Positions 23,697 to 35,729 of a stretch of DNA of 64,000 nt are shown one piece after another. A model generated the notes under the pieces. It was given only the letters and a program-made list of their open reading frames with translations. It had not been told where the DNA came from and did not search any database. Each line of letters opens with the position of its first letter. Position 1 is the stretch's first letter. The stretch is from Meconema thalassinum (taxonomy: Eukaryota > Arthropoda > Insecta > Orthoptera > Tettigoniidae): NCBI GenBank assembly GCA_946902985.2, contig OX336395.1:16160708-16224707 (forward strand), given 5' to 3'. The translations under genes and the position numbers were made by a program.

Positions 23697-26063
23697 ATGT
23701 CTCTCTCTAAAGTGTTTAGTGTCCCCCAACTTATGGGGAACAGAATAAAGCCTACCAACGAGCGGTTTGGGTTGTGGTTGTTGTTGGAAAACCTGGACAA
23801 TCTGGTTACAGACATTGGTAATATAAACTACACAGAAAACGAGACGCTCCTAAGTGATAAAAATGTTAATCTACTTACACCGATTACGGAGCCGTTTTGT
23901 GATAACATTATGGTGGTTAGGATATGTGATCAAGTGGACTGCCAAGAACAATTGGAAAATAGTAAGTCTGTGCTGCTAAAGAAAGAGGTGTGTGGTGCTT
24001 TCAACCTCTATTTACGTGGTAAATTCTCCAAGTTCATCTCTGCTAAACATGGTGTTAAGGCAAAGCTACAATTTCCTCTACTCAATAACGAGTGTGCAAT
24101 GGCACGGGGACTCAGGACACAGCTTGGGGAGAAAGGAATGGTTAACATTATGGAAAAGTATAAAAATCCTGTGGCTATACCATACAGAGTGGAGCTAGCT
24201 GATGTTAAATTAGATGTTCTGTTAGCCGAACTTCCAGAGATATTGCAACAGCTTCGTGCTGAGGAGTTTTATCTTATGGATTTGGACATAACCCAAGATT
24301 TGGCTGGTGTTTTTAACAAGGCAGAGATGTGTGATTATCTAACATCGAATCACAACTTTTGTGTGCAAGGAGAGTATCGAGAAAAGTGTAATGTGATTGT
24401 GAACAATGATAAAACGGTTGGTATAGACTGTTTAACATGGATGAACTCTAATTCTAGAATAAAGATATATAACAAATTTATATGTCAAATTACAAGTCCT
24501 GGTGTAAACAAAGTCATTGGAAACCATATTATAGACTTTATCCGATGTCCAGACTCCCGTCTAAGGGAAACGTTTACGTCTTACTTAGCTAAAGAACATG
24601 GTATTACAAGACTAGAGGCAACAATTTACAACTACAAAATGGATGGTGTATTTGACCCACTCGAAGATTGTGTTAGTGTATTAAACGCCAACAAACATTA
24701 CTTAAAAGAAGCGCCCCTGTACTCGGTGCCGATCGCGTCCATGTGGACCAAACTATCGGATAACCTACGAAATAGTTGCTGTGTGGTGTTTAACAAAGTT
24801 TTGCAATTTGTGTATTGGGGTAATAAAAATACTCGGAAATTGACTGGTGTGCAAATCGAACTGCGCGATGGACAAGATCGGGAAAAGATGATAAACTATG
24901 CTCTCTCTGCCTATAGTTTTAATTACTTACCTGTAAACTTTGTAGAAATTGTTAACGATGATTCTGGAAACAACAATGTTCGCATTATACAGAAATGCTA
25001 TCTTAAAGCTGGGGAAACATTCTTTTCCCAATCCAGGACATTGTTTTCCACAATTCCCGCAAACATAAACATTAGCGAATTAGGATTGACTCCTACAAAT
25101 AATATTCCTCCCCAGGTGTTGAGAAAAAGAACCAATAAATCTAACAGACTTAAACCATACCCTCTTAAGGAAATTACCCCATTGAGTACAGTTAATGTGC
25201 TATGTGTAAGGAAACGAAAATTGGAGTTAGAGGAAATTGAGATAAAAAAAAGGAAAGTGGAGTATGTTGCAGAGACTACTGCCCTAAAGGAAGAGTACGA
25301 AGCAGTGTTGCAGAAAGAACAGACGATTGTGGATGCAAGAAACAGGTTTACAGTTTACTTTAAACAAAGTCCCTGGCAAAATCTAGATGTGAGTGGGAAA
25401 TACAAACTCTCAGCATTTACTGTTAATTACAAAGGAACTTATCCACGCGTTGGAGTGCTTGTAGAAAGTGAAAAATGTAAACATGTGTGCTACTTAAGAG
25501 GATATTTAAAATCTATGTTTTTAAAGAGTCATGGTAATTTAGACTTGCTTAAAAAGGATGGATTTATTGTAACTCGATGTGGTGGATTGGACATTGTACA
25601 TTTGGAAACTGAAAAACCGTTTGCAGCATTCAACACCAATGGAATTACTACATTTAATGGTAACTCGTTTGCTAAAATCGAGAATTTTAAGTTGTTCACA
25701 AGCATTCAAACAGACTATAGAGTAGAGTCGACATCGTATACGCAAGGTGACGTTGATCTGCTTAATAACATCACTATGCAGGAAATCAAAGGCCAAATAA
25801 AAATCCGAAAGTGCTCCCGGTTAGAAAGTTTGGAAAAAGGAACAGAACTAATTATTAAGGGAATAAAACCAATAGTATATAGACATAAAGTTAGATATGT
25901 GTTGGAAGTGGAGAATATTGACTCTTTGTTTATATCCAATTACTGGCTGGAAAAGGAACTAGAAGATTCGGATACAGATTTGAATTATCGGATCAAAATT
26001 AAGCTGGATGCTCTTAAAACTACACCAAGCAAAAATAAGGAAAGAGTTGTGTTCTGTGTGTAA
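23697..26063 (+). CDS. Large orphan protein of element 1, possible replication initiator
   Basis: The 788-aa product is not recognised. The start was chosen because the upstream in-frame methionine lies in the TATA box. Residues about 191-310 show an order of features reminiscent of bacterial rolling-circle Rep proteins: an Asp-rich strand (YLMDLDITQD), a 'RIKIYNK' strand and an 'RLEATIYN' strand. No catalytic tyrosine could be assigned, so this is a weak suggestion. Residues about 476-520 hold basic clusters (RKRTNK; RKRK...KKRK) like a bipartite nuclear signal. Two C-terminal segments, about 549-620 and 700-765, look like small beta-rich OB-type units. A polyadenylation signal follows at 26240. 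The frame is intact and probably functional. Confidence 0.8.
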   Translation: MSLSKVFSVPQLMGNRIKPTNERFGLWLLLENLDNLVTDIGNINYTENETLLSDKNVNLLTPITEPFCDNIMVVRICDQVDCQEQLENSKSVLLKKEVCGAFNLYLRGKFSKFISAKHGVKAKLQFPLLNNECAMARGLRTQLGEKGMVNIMEKYKNPVAIPYRVELADVKLDVLLAELPEILQQLRAEEFYLMDLDITQDLAGVFNKAEMCDYLTSNHNFCVQGEYREKCNVIVNNDKTVGIDCLTWMNSNSRIKIYNKFICQITSPGVNKVIGNHIIDFIRCPDSRLRETFTSYLAKEHGITRLEATIYNYKMDGVFDPLEDCVSVLNANKHYLKEAPLYSVPIASMWTKLSDNLRNSCCVVFNKVLQFVYWGNKNTRKLTGVQIELRDGQDREKMINYALSAYSFNYLPVNFVEIVNDDSGNNNVRIIQKCYLKAGETFFSQSRTLFSTIPANINISELGLTPTNNIPPQVLRKRTNKSNRLKPYPLKEITPLSTVNVLCVRKRKLELEEIEIKKRKVEYVAETTALKEEYEAVLQKEQTIVDARNRFTVYFKQSPWQNLDVSGKYKLSAFTVNYKGTYPRVGVLVESEKCKHVCYLRGYLKSMFLKSHGNLDLLKKDGFIVTRCGGLDIVHLETEKPFAAFNTNGITTFNGNSFAKIENFKLFTSIQTDYRVESTSYTQGDVDLLNNITMQEIKGQIKIRKCSRLESLEKGTELIIKGIKPIVYRHKVRYVLEVENIDSLFISNYWLEKELEDSDTDLNYRIKIKLDALKTTPSKNKERVVFCV

Positions 26064-26239
26064 TTATGCATGACAAATCAAGAATTTGGGCTGCCCTGTT
26101 CGTATTAAACAAATGAATACAAAAGGGACCTAAGAGATTTAAGCAAAAATTTAAGTTAAAATGTAGAAAAATGAAAATGAATGTTATTAAAATAAAGAAA
26201 AGAGTGTATTATATGTAAAAATTGTAGATATATGTAATT

Positions 26240-26245
26240 AATAAA
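26240..26245 (+). terminator. Polyadenylation signal of the large gene
   Basis: AATAAA lies about 180 bp after the stop codon in an AT-rich 3' region and is the first good signal downstream. Confidence 0.5.
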
Positions 26246-26297
26246 ACTATTGCATGGGTACCGCTTGTGTTTCTTGTTACCCGCCTGACACTCTTAA

Positions 26298-26335
26298 TCC
26301 AATCGTTAACTTTCGGCAGTCTTCGGCAATGCTCG
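26298..26335 (+). repeat. 38-bp direct repeat downstream of the large gene
   Basis: It is the second copy of the 23511-23548 sequence (34 of 38 positions equal by eye) and ends in GGCAATGCTCG. It lies about 50 bp past the polyadenylation signal. Confidence 0.75.
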
Positions 26336-26399
26336 GTGAGCGTGGCCTTGAAAAGTAGTTGAAACTAGTGTAGTTGAAAGTATAGTATGACCCGTTTCT

Positions 26400-29300
26400 T
26401 ACCTATATGAGCAACGACTCCAATAATAAAGAACCAATAGATAAATGATTCCTGCATAGTTATTGGTGTATAGATTTTTAAACTTAAGTGAGGATTGGGA
26501 ACGAGACAGTCATAGCCTTAAGTTAAGAATCATCCATGCATTTGCCTTAAATAAAAGTGGTAAAACCATGAAACAATATGAGTGAGGTAGAAATGAGTTT
26601 ATCACGTCTCAGCTTTCTTCACAAGGTTGGTAGTTACTCCCTGCTCAAGCTAATTTAAGCTACATCTAAGACAATCTGTTTAGCATATTCGAACCTTGAA
26701 CTACACTGCAGTTCTTAGCCTCAACCTTTCTTGCCATAATTATGTTTCCTATTTCCATAACAAATTAAAATCCTAGGAGTGAAAGCTAAATCCCTCAAGG
26801 TCAAAGTCTACCATGCTAACCAATTAGCCACAGGGTCACATTTTAGGGCTTATCCGATATTGTGACTATTTATTAAAACCCATGTACATAATGTTTCTGG
26901 AATATGCGTGATTACCTATGTCAATGTAGCGGTATCGGTGGTGTAGTTAATAGCTGTGCTCAAGATAACGGGTTCAAACCCTGACAAAGTCGTGGGATTT
27001 TTAAAAGCGCTAATTCCTTTAGTATGCATTCCTTCGGAGGGGCGGGGAGTAAAGCCTGCCGTCCCATGTCATACATTTGTTCCACGTAAAGGAACCTAGC
27101 ACTGCAATTGGCAGTGTGTAGTAAAATTTATAGGCGATATTGGTTAATTAGTAACGCTCTATTAAGTTCCAACGTTCGCCACTTGGAGTTAGTGACAGTA
27201 GCATTTGGTAACTAAAGTTGGATCTAACTGAAATTGAACTTGTTGGGAGACCTCGGGCGTTAAATCAAAAATGCCCAGCTATGGCCATTGGCTGCAATTC
27301 ATAATATATCCTCTTTGCATCGTCCATCACTAGTTATTTTGCTTTCTAAGTAGTAAAAAGTATCCTACTTCCATTAGCTTTTCACCTGTCAATTCGAAGT
27401 ACTGTACATATGCATTTCATTTGAGGGGTTTAGACATCGTGGTGTATAGGATTTGTGTGATAGCATGTGTTATTGTGATGACTGCAGTAGTGTGTGTATT
27501 AGTAATTGGATGAGGATTGGAAAGGATGCAGGCGGACACTTAAATTAAGAATCATCCCGGTATTCACCTGAAGTACAAGTGGGAAACCAAGGAAAACCTC
27601 CTCTCAGTTTTTCCTTACAAAGCCTAATGTAGACCAAGATTAAATTTCTTGGCAGAGCCGGAAATCAAACTCAGGCCTCCAAGGTGACGACCTAGAATGC
27701 TAGCCACTACACAACGAGGTCGTCTCTTATGATAGTCTACTTTGTACAGTCTCATGTTACGACGTTGTTGTTGTTGTTGTTGTTATGAAGGGCTTAGACA
27801 TCGTGGTCTTTTATACCCCTGTACTTGGATGTATGCAAAATGTATGCGATAATCTGTGTTATTGTGGTGTCTGTAGGATTGTGTGTATTAGTTATTCATG
27901 TAAGGATTGGGAAGGAGGCTGCCCCGGCATTAATTTAGGAACCATTCCGACATTTGCTTGGAGTAGAAGTGGGAAACCACAAAATCCATTTTTTAAGACA
28001 ACCAAGGTTAAATTCTGTATTCAAAATTCATATAAAAGTTTCACTAACAGTCAAGAGCCAAGCCTTCAGCCTCGGAGATTACACGCAATGTAAGCTATCA
28101 AATTTCTGCGAACTTGCACCTACCAAGCTCCCACAGTACGCTGGAGATAACAGTCGCCTTTCAACTCACATAGTGTTCGCTTGCAAATGAATTGTTTAAA
28201 CTTGTAACAAAATTCAATCAAAACTTGTAACAAAATTCAATCATCAATCACGCGTTATAGCATGTATGTGTGGTAAGACATCATAGTCATCAGCCCCGTG
28301 TAGTTGAGAGTGTATCATTCACGTTAGTGGGTTGAGACACCATGGTCATCAGCCTCGTGTAGTTGAGAGTGTATCATTCACGTTAGTGAGGGTGAGACAC
28401 CATGGTCATCAGCTCAGTATAGTTGAGAGTGTATCTTTCACGTCAGTGTGTTGAAACACCATGGTCATCAGACCCGTGTAGTTGAGAGTGTATCATTCAC
28501 GATAAGTGGTTGAGACACCATGATCATCAGTCCCTTGTAGTTGAATAGGAAATAAATAGTGACATATAGTTCATGAGTAGCGTGTGGTTAGAAATGTTAA
28601 AACATCGTAACAAGATTATCAACATAAGATATGCATTACTGAGGTAAGTAACTTAATTCCAAATTCTATATTGATGTTTTCATCTTCAGTCTTTTGACTG
28701 ATTGATGAGCTAATCATTTCATCCCTATATACTGTAGCTACAATACCCTACTTCCAAGGCAATCTGTTTAACATATTCTAAACATGGTCTACCCCTACAG
28801 TTCTTGCCCTTTGACCCCTTCCTTCCATAACTAAGCTTGCTATTCCTGGGTGCCTTAGTATGTGTCCTACCAACCTATCTCTTCTCTTCATTAACAGTCA
28901 CCAGAAACATCTCTTCTCTCTCACTAGTCTTAATACCTCTTGGTTTGTAACCCTATGAACTTGAGTGTATGAAAGAGCTGTCTGATAACCTGTGTCACTG
29001 TAATGTCTGTACTACTGTATGTATTTGTAATAGAGGTAGGTATTGGGTAGGAAGCAGCTGTAGCCTTAAGTTAGGTACCATCCCGGCATTTCCTTAAGAG
29101 TGTAAGAGAGGAAACCCACAGAAAAACACTCTTAGAATGAGTGAGGTAGGAATTGAACCCGTCTCTTCTCAGTTTTGTCTCACAAGGCTGAGTGTACCCC
29201 GTTCTTTTAGGAGTTTTGTGATTTCGTAGTCATGTATCCCTGTGAACTTGGGTGTATGTAAAAGCTGTCTGATAACCTGTGTCACTGTGGTGTCTGTACT

Positions 29301-30290
29301 ACTGTATGCATTTGTAATAGAGGTAGGTATTGGGTAGGAAGCAGCTGTAGCCTTAAGTTAGGTACCATGCCGGCATTTGCTTAAGAGGGTAAGAGTGGAA
29401 AACCACAGAAAACCACTCTTAGAATGAGTGAGGTAGGAATTGAACCCGTCTCTTCTCAGTTTTGCCTCACAAGGCTGAGTGTACCCCGTTCTTTTAGGAG
29501 TTTTGTGATTTCATAGTCATGTAGCCCCGCGTACTTGGTTGAGTGTTGAATTTGTCTAATAACCTGTGTAACAGCAATGGCTGTATTAGTGTGTGTATTT
29601 GTAATTCAGATGAGGATTGGGAAAGAGGCGGCCGTGGTCTTAATTTAGGAACTATCCAAGCATTTGCATGGAGTAAAAGTGGGAAACCACAGAAAACAAC
29701 TTCCAAAATGGTTGAGGTAGGAATCAAAACCCAGCTCCTGTCAGTTTTGCCTCACAAGGGTGAGTGTACTCCGTTCCAGTTCTGAGACCAGAATTACATT
29801 TCTTGGCTGAGCAGAGAATCAAATTCAGGCTTAAGCAGTGACATGCAAGAATGCTAGCCACTACACCACAAGGAAGACATGTAGTTGTTGTTGTTGTTTC
29901 ATTTGAGAGGGCTTTGACATCGTGATTATTCTGTTCCCATGTACTTGGATCAGTGTGGAATAGGTCTGATAACCTGTGTCATTGTGCTGGTTGTATTAGT
30001 GTGTGTATTTGTAATTCAGATGAGGATTGGGAAAGAGGTGGCCGTGGTCTTAATTTAGGACCTATCCAAGCATTTGCAAGGAGTAAAAGTGGGAAACCAC
30101 AGAAAACTACTTCCAAAATGGTCGAGGTAGGTATCAAAACCCAGCTCCTGTCAGTTTTGCCTCACAAGGCTGAGTGTACCCCGTTCCAGTTCTGAGACCA
30201 GAATTACATTTCTTGGCTGAGCCGGGATTCGAACCTCAGGAATGACCCCCAAGAATGCTAGTCACTACACTAAGTGGTTGACAATATAAG
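26400..30290. repeat. SINE and LINE debris filling the outer right arm of element 1
   Basis: This is the inverse of 4545-8360. It includes tRNA-derived SINE copies, a tRNA-like SINE head at about 26933-27105 (box B GGTTCAAACCC), an RTE tail fragment at about 28690-28955 and the 58-bp tandem array at about 28268-28540. Short open frames here run through SINE bodies and are not genes. Confidence 0.65.
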
Positions 30291-30327
30291 GCTGGTCTTG
30301 ATTATACATGATCAATTAATAATTACC

Positions 30328-30373
<46 letters not shown>
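30328..30373. repeat. (TAA)n microsatellite, uninterrupted target tract
   Basis: About 15 TAA units. The mirrored tract in the left arm received the RTE-like LINE, so this copy shows the empty site. Confidence 0.9.
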
Positions 30374-30375
<2 letters not shown>

Positions 30376-30569
30376 TTCCATTTAGCAACTACACGGCCGA
30401 AACTCCCCCTGTGACATCATTCATGGTCTCAGGACACGGCCGCCATCTTGCCCATTAGCCCCTGCCCCAGCTCTGACTGACCCCTCCATAAGAATAACAT
30501 AGAGTGATTGCGCGCGGCGGCCATCTTGCCCATTAGCCCCTGCCCCAGAACCGCCCTTTATATCCTACT
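30374..30569. repeat. Element 1 right terminus with subterminal repeats
   Basis: It is the inverse of the left terminus, with two CCATCTTGCCCATTAGCCCC motifs about 80 bp apart, ending ATATCCTACT. The host duplication GGCGAT follows at 30570-30575. Confidence 0.85.
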
Positions 30570-30575
30570 GGCGAT

Positions 30576-31849
30576 TATCTTGTGACCATTTGGTTAACTC
30601 TTCTGTAACAGAGTCAGCAGACTGCTGTAAGAGCTGTTTAGTTTCGACTTTTATTACGAGTGTTGTATCGTCTGCAAACAAAATTTCCTTATGAGAATCA
30701 ACGTTCTGGGATATAAAATTATCATTACGCATTTTCTTTGCTAGTCTTATTACCTTACATAATATTCTAGTGTATTTTTGTAGTATAAATTGAATTAAGG
30801 AGTTGTATGGTATTGTTTATATAATTTGTATAGAAATTTCTTCCTTTGACATGAATTTATAATCCCTGTTGTTATACAATTGCTAGTTTTGTTATTTTGA
30901 ACAGTTCTTTGTCTAAAGGGAAATGCTGTTTCAAAATAGTGTTTTAGGGTACTGTTAAATGCCTTAAATTTATAATTTATATTTTCTAGTTTATACATTT
31001 CTGACCAAGTTTCCTTATTTAATAAGTAATTGAAATATGTAACATTTGTTTCAGTGAATGACCTGCACTTTGATTTTACTCCATTATCATTATTATTGAT
31101 TTTTTCGGGTATTTCAAAACTCAGTATTTGTCCATGGTGGTCACTAAAACCCGGGAAATAGACTTCTATTGAATGGTGATATTTATCTGTATTTATAAAA
31201 ATTTGATCAGGACTGGTTTTACTAAACTTTGTTATTCTTGTTGGGGTGTTGATTGTAGGTTTCAGTCCATAGGAAATTAGTAACTGTGTTAATAATTCAC
31301 AATTTCTATCACATTTTAAGAAATCAACATTTACATCACCACAATTTATTATATCGTAATTTACTTTGCTCATGTTATTGAGTAACAATTCTAATTTATC
31401 TATAAATAAACGAAAATTTCCTGACGGAGAACGGTATACGCATACACTTATTAATTTAAACTGCTGTATTTTTACGGCAGAGAATTCAAAATTCTGTTCC
31501 GTAATTAGATAATCATAAGCTGTTAACTGTTCACGATCTAAATTATTTCTTAAGAAGATACAAGTACCACCATGGCTAATATTAGATCTAGAGTATTTAC
31601 TAGCTAGTATAAACCCTGGGAATTGAATTACTTCGAGTTGTTCATCTTCCAGCCAATGTTCTGAAATACATAGCGCTAAGATGTCTTTAAGTTCATTTTT
31701 AAGCATTAGATTTATGTAATCAATTTTATTATAGAGAGACTGAACATTCTGGTGGTAAATTTTAAATTCGTTACTTTTGCAAGCTTGTGTTGGTGATTTA
31801 TTTACATTATTACCATCATAAGTGTTTGTCCTGAATTCCTTTGTGAGTA
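30576..31849 (-). pseudogene. LINE endonuclease and RT motif C remnant
   Basis: From 31849 downward the frame encodes an exonuclease-endonuclease-phosphatase type endonuclease of a CR1/jockey-like LINE. Its motifs include 'IYHQNVQSLYNKID' (upstream of the methionine at 31706), 'SEHWLEDEQL', 'GDVNVDFLK', 'SPDQIFIN' and 'FSDHHGQIL'. This frame ends in a stop at 30795. After a deletion of the reverse transcriptase core, a fragment with the FADDT catalytic box appears at about 30640-30680. It runs into the element 1 junction and continues at 2776 on the minus strand. Confidence 0.8.
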
Positions 31850-34803
31850 TAAAAACAAAGACAGCCTAGAAGCCATTCTACAGTGTTGCCACATTAACAA
31901 TTAATATTGTATCTTCCAGTCGGTCAACATAACAATAAAGACAGCCTTGAAGCCATTCTTCAGTGTTGCCATATTAACAATTAATATTGTGTCTTCCAGT
32001 CGGTCAACATAACAATAAAGACAGCCTTGATGCCATTCTTCAGTGTTGCCACATTAACAACTAATATTGTACCTTCCAGTCAGTCAACATAACAATAAAG
32101 ACAGCCTTGATGCCATTCTTCAGTGTTGCCACATTAACAATTAATATTGTGTCTTCCAGTCAGTCAACATAACAATAAAGACAGCCTTGAAGCCATTCTA
32201 CAGTGTTGCCACATTAACAACTAATATTGTATCTTCCAGTCGGTCAACATATTAATAAAGACAGCCTTGAAGCCATTCTACAGTGTTGCCAAATTAACAA
32301 TTAATATTGTACCTTCCAGTCGGTCAACATAACAATAAAGACAGCCTTGAAGCCATTCTACAGTGTTGCCACATTAACAATTAATATTGTATCTTCCAGT
32401 CGGTCAACATAACAATAAAGACAGCCTTGAAGCCATTCTACAGTGTTGCCACATTAACAATTAATATTGTATCTTCAGTCGGTCAACATAACAATAAAGA
32501 CAGCCTTGAAGCCATTCTACAGTGTTGCCACATTAACAATTAATATTGTATCTTCCAGTCGGTCAACATAACAATAAAGACAGCCTTGAAGCCATTCTAC
32601 AGTGTTGCCACATTAACAATTAATATTGTATCTTCCAGTCGGTCAACATAACAATAAAGACAGCCTTGAAGCCATTCTTCAGTGTTGCCATATTAACAAT
32701 TAATATTGTATCTTCCAGTCGGTCAACATAACAACAAAGACAGCCTTGAAGCCCTTCTTCAGTGTTGCCACATTAACAACTAATATTGTATCTTCCAGTC
32801 GGTCAACATATTAATAAAGACAGCCTTGATGCCATTCTTCGGTGTTGCCACATTAACAACTAATATTGTATCTTCCAGTCGGTCAACATAACAATAAACA
32901 CAGCCTTGAAGCCATTCTACAGTGTTGCCACATTAACAGTTAATATTGTATCTTCCAGTCGGTCAACATAACAATAAAGACAGCCTTGAAGCCATTCTAC
33001 AGTGTTGCCACATTAACAATTAATATTGTGTCTTCCAGTCGGTCAACATAACAATAAAGACAGCCTTGAAGCCATTCTACAGTGTTGCCACATTAACAAT
33101 TAATATTGTGTCTTCCAGTCAGTCAACATAACAATAAAGACAGCCTTGAAGCCATTCTACAGTGTTGCCACATTAACAAATAATATTGTGTCTTCCAGTC
33201 GGTCAACATAACAATAAAGATAGCCTTGAAGCCATTCTACAGTGTAGCCATATTAACAATTAATATTGTATCTTCCAGTCGGTCAACATAACAATAAAGA
33301 CAGCCTTGAAGCCATTCTACAGTGTTGCCATATTAACAATTAATATTGTATCTTCCAGTCGGTCAACATAACAATAAAGACAGCCTTGAAGCCATTCTTC
33401 AGTGTTGCCATATTAACAATTAATATTGTATCTTTAGTCGGTCAACATAACAATAAAGACAGCCTTGAAGCCATTCTACAGTGTTGCCACATTAACAATT
33501 AATATTGTATCTTCCAGTCGGTCAACATAACAATAAAGACAGCCTTGAAGCCATTCTTCAGTGTTGCCACATTAACAATTAATATTGTATCTTCAGTCAG
33601 TCAACATAACAATAAAGACAGCCTTGAAGCCATTCTACAGTGTTGCCACATTAACAATTAATATTGTATCTTCCAGTCGGTCAACATAACAATAAAGACA
33701 GCCTTGAAGCCCTTCTTCAGTGTTGCCATATTAACAATTAATATTGTATCTTCCAGTCGGTCAACATAACAATAAAGACAGCCTTGAAGCCATTCTACAG
33801 TGTTGCCACATTAACAATTAATATTGTATCTACCAGTCGGTCAAAATAACAATAAAGACAGCTTTGAAGCCATTCTTCAGTGTTGCCATATTAACAATTA
33901 ATATTGTATCTTTAGTCGGTCAACATAACAATAAAGACAGCCTTGAAGCCATTCTACAGTGTTGCCATATTAACAATTAATATTGTATCTACCAGTCGGT
34001 CAACATAACAATAAAGACAGCCTTGAAGCCATTCTACAGTGTTGCCATATTAACAATTAATATTGTATCTACCAGTCGGTCAACATAACAATAAAGACAG
34101 CCTTGAAGCCATTCTTCAGTGTTGCCAGATTAACAATTAATATTGTGTCTTTCAGTCGGTCAACATAACAATAAAGACAGCCTTGAAGCCACTCTTCAGT
34201 GTTGCCACATTAACAATTAATATTGTATCTAGCAGTCGGTCAACATAACAATAAAGACAGCCTTGAAGCCATTCTTCAGTGTTGCCACATTAACAATTAG
34301 TATTGTATCTTCCAGTCGGTCAACATAACAATAAAGACAGCCTTGAAGCCATTCTACAGTGTTGCCACATTAACAATTAATATTGTATCTTCCAGTCGGT
34401 CAACATAAAATAAAGATCGCCTTGAAGCCATTCTACAGTGTTGCCACATTAACAATTAATATTGTATCTTCCAGTCGGTCAACATAACAATAAAGACAGC
34501 CTTGAAGCCATTCTACAGTGTTGCCACATTAACAATTAATATTGTATCTTCCAGTCGGTCAACATAACAATAAAGACAGCCTTGAAGCCATTCTACAGTG
34601 TTGCCACATTAACAATTAATATTGTATCTTCCAGTCGGTCAACATAACAATAAAGACAGCCTTGGAGTCATTCTTCAGTGTTGCCACATTAACAATTAAT
34701 ATTGTATCTTCAGTCGGTCAACATAACAATAAAGACCGCTTTGAAGCCATTCTTCAGTGTTGCCACATTAACAATTAATATTGTATATTCAGTCGGTCAA
34801 CAT
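31850..34803. repeat. 80-bp tandem repeat, about 37 copies
   Basis: The period is exactly 80 bp in most units, each with 'AACAATAAAGACAGCCTTGA', 'GTGTTGCC' and 'CTTCCAGTCGGTCAACAT'. Units differ by a few substitutions and by 1-2 bp indels. The array abuts the 5' side of the LINE coding part with almost no gap, so it could be LINE 5'-UTR monomers or an independent satellite. Lack of unique spacers excludes a CRISPR array. Confidence 0.95.
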
Positions 34804-35700
34804 CAGAATCATTCCAATTACAGGAAAATGTGAAAAGAAACTGAAATAAATTACAAAGGATTAAGATTTATAAACATTATTGAGGACTATTGAAGAAGGG
34901 ATGACATGTTTTTGTTCGTCAAGGGAGCATCATCAGATCCAAATAAACAAGATAAATTGCTCTACAAAACACCATCAAACCTGCAGTGCTGCCCTCTGAA
35001 AACAAAATACAAGAAAACCCGTTAGGAAACGTAGTGAGTGTGGTAACTATTACTGAAACATATTAAGGCATTAATCTGAAATAAAAACTATTCATTTTAA
35101 TGTCGCAAAACTTAGATATGACTATACCATCAACAAATATAGTATTGTTCCGCCAAACTAATCTATCTTCGTAGATTATAGATTCTCGCCGCTATGGATT
35201 AGCCCTTATGGTGCCGATATATATCGGTCGAGGGAGCATCTGATAAAAATGCCACTGGCCGATCCATGTATTTTTTGTTTGTTTTATTTCCAGACACACA
35301 GCGATTTAACTAATGTAACGAAGACAACGCAGGAACCATTCCTTCTCAGTTGATCTCGATAAGTTTAAGTTCCATGAATAACTGCATTTATAATAGGTAT
35401 TCTTTGAACATGCTGCAGTCGACTGACTTCCCGCGTGCGTTATCTTCTGAAGTTATCTTGCCTGGAGCTTAATAATATACGTGGTGATAAATATGGTTAG
35501 CTCCTTCAGCGAAGGGGCAATAAATACGGTTTTGGTGCTAATAGCCCAGTCAAATTAGAATTTTTCGAGGAATTAATTTCCAGAAAGCTGGAAATCGTTT
35601 TAATACCTTCGTTTGGTCCTAAATGCATGTAGGCTGATCCGAGTATGCACCATCCCAAGAGGTGTGCATAACTTTTGGGACCCAAATAACGATTGGAATA
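34804..35700. other. No gene recognised
   Basis: Unique-looking AT-rich sequence. Only short frames without motifs are present. Confidence 0.45.
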
Positions 35701-35729
35701 AAGTACAGGGACAGGAGGGTGATCTACAA

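Larger units (their letters stand above)
2777..30569. mobile_element. Element 1: giant palindromic Polinton-like element
   Basis: This 27.8-kb element starts AGTAGGATATAAAG and ends with its exact inverse, and is flanked by GGCGAT at 2771-2776 and 30570-30575. Nearly all of it is one palindrome. The right arm is 22985-30569 (7585 bp) and the loop is 22921-22984. The left arm is 2777-22920, which shrinks to about 7.5 kb once the LTR element and the LINE inside it are subtracted. AG...CT ends with a 6-bp duplication are typical of Polinton/Maverick integration. No integrase, PolB, ATPase or capsid gene is visible, so it is non-autonomous. Arm divergence is small: two amino-acid changes in about 650 shared codons of the large gene. 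Confidence 0.85.

Noticed and set aside
31850..34803. CRISPR-like array
   Set aside because: Units are contiguous 80-bp copies without unique spacers; it is a satellite in eukaryotic DNA.
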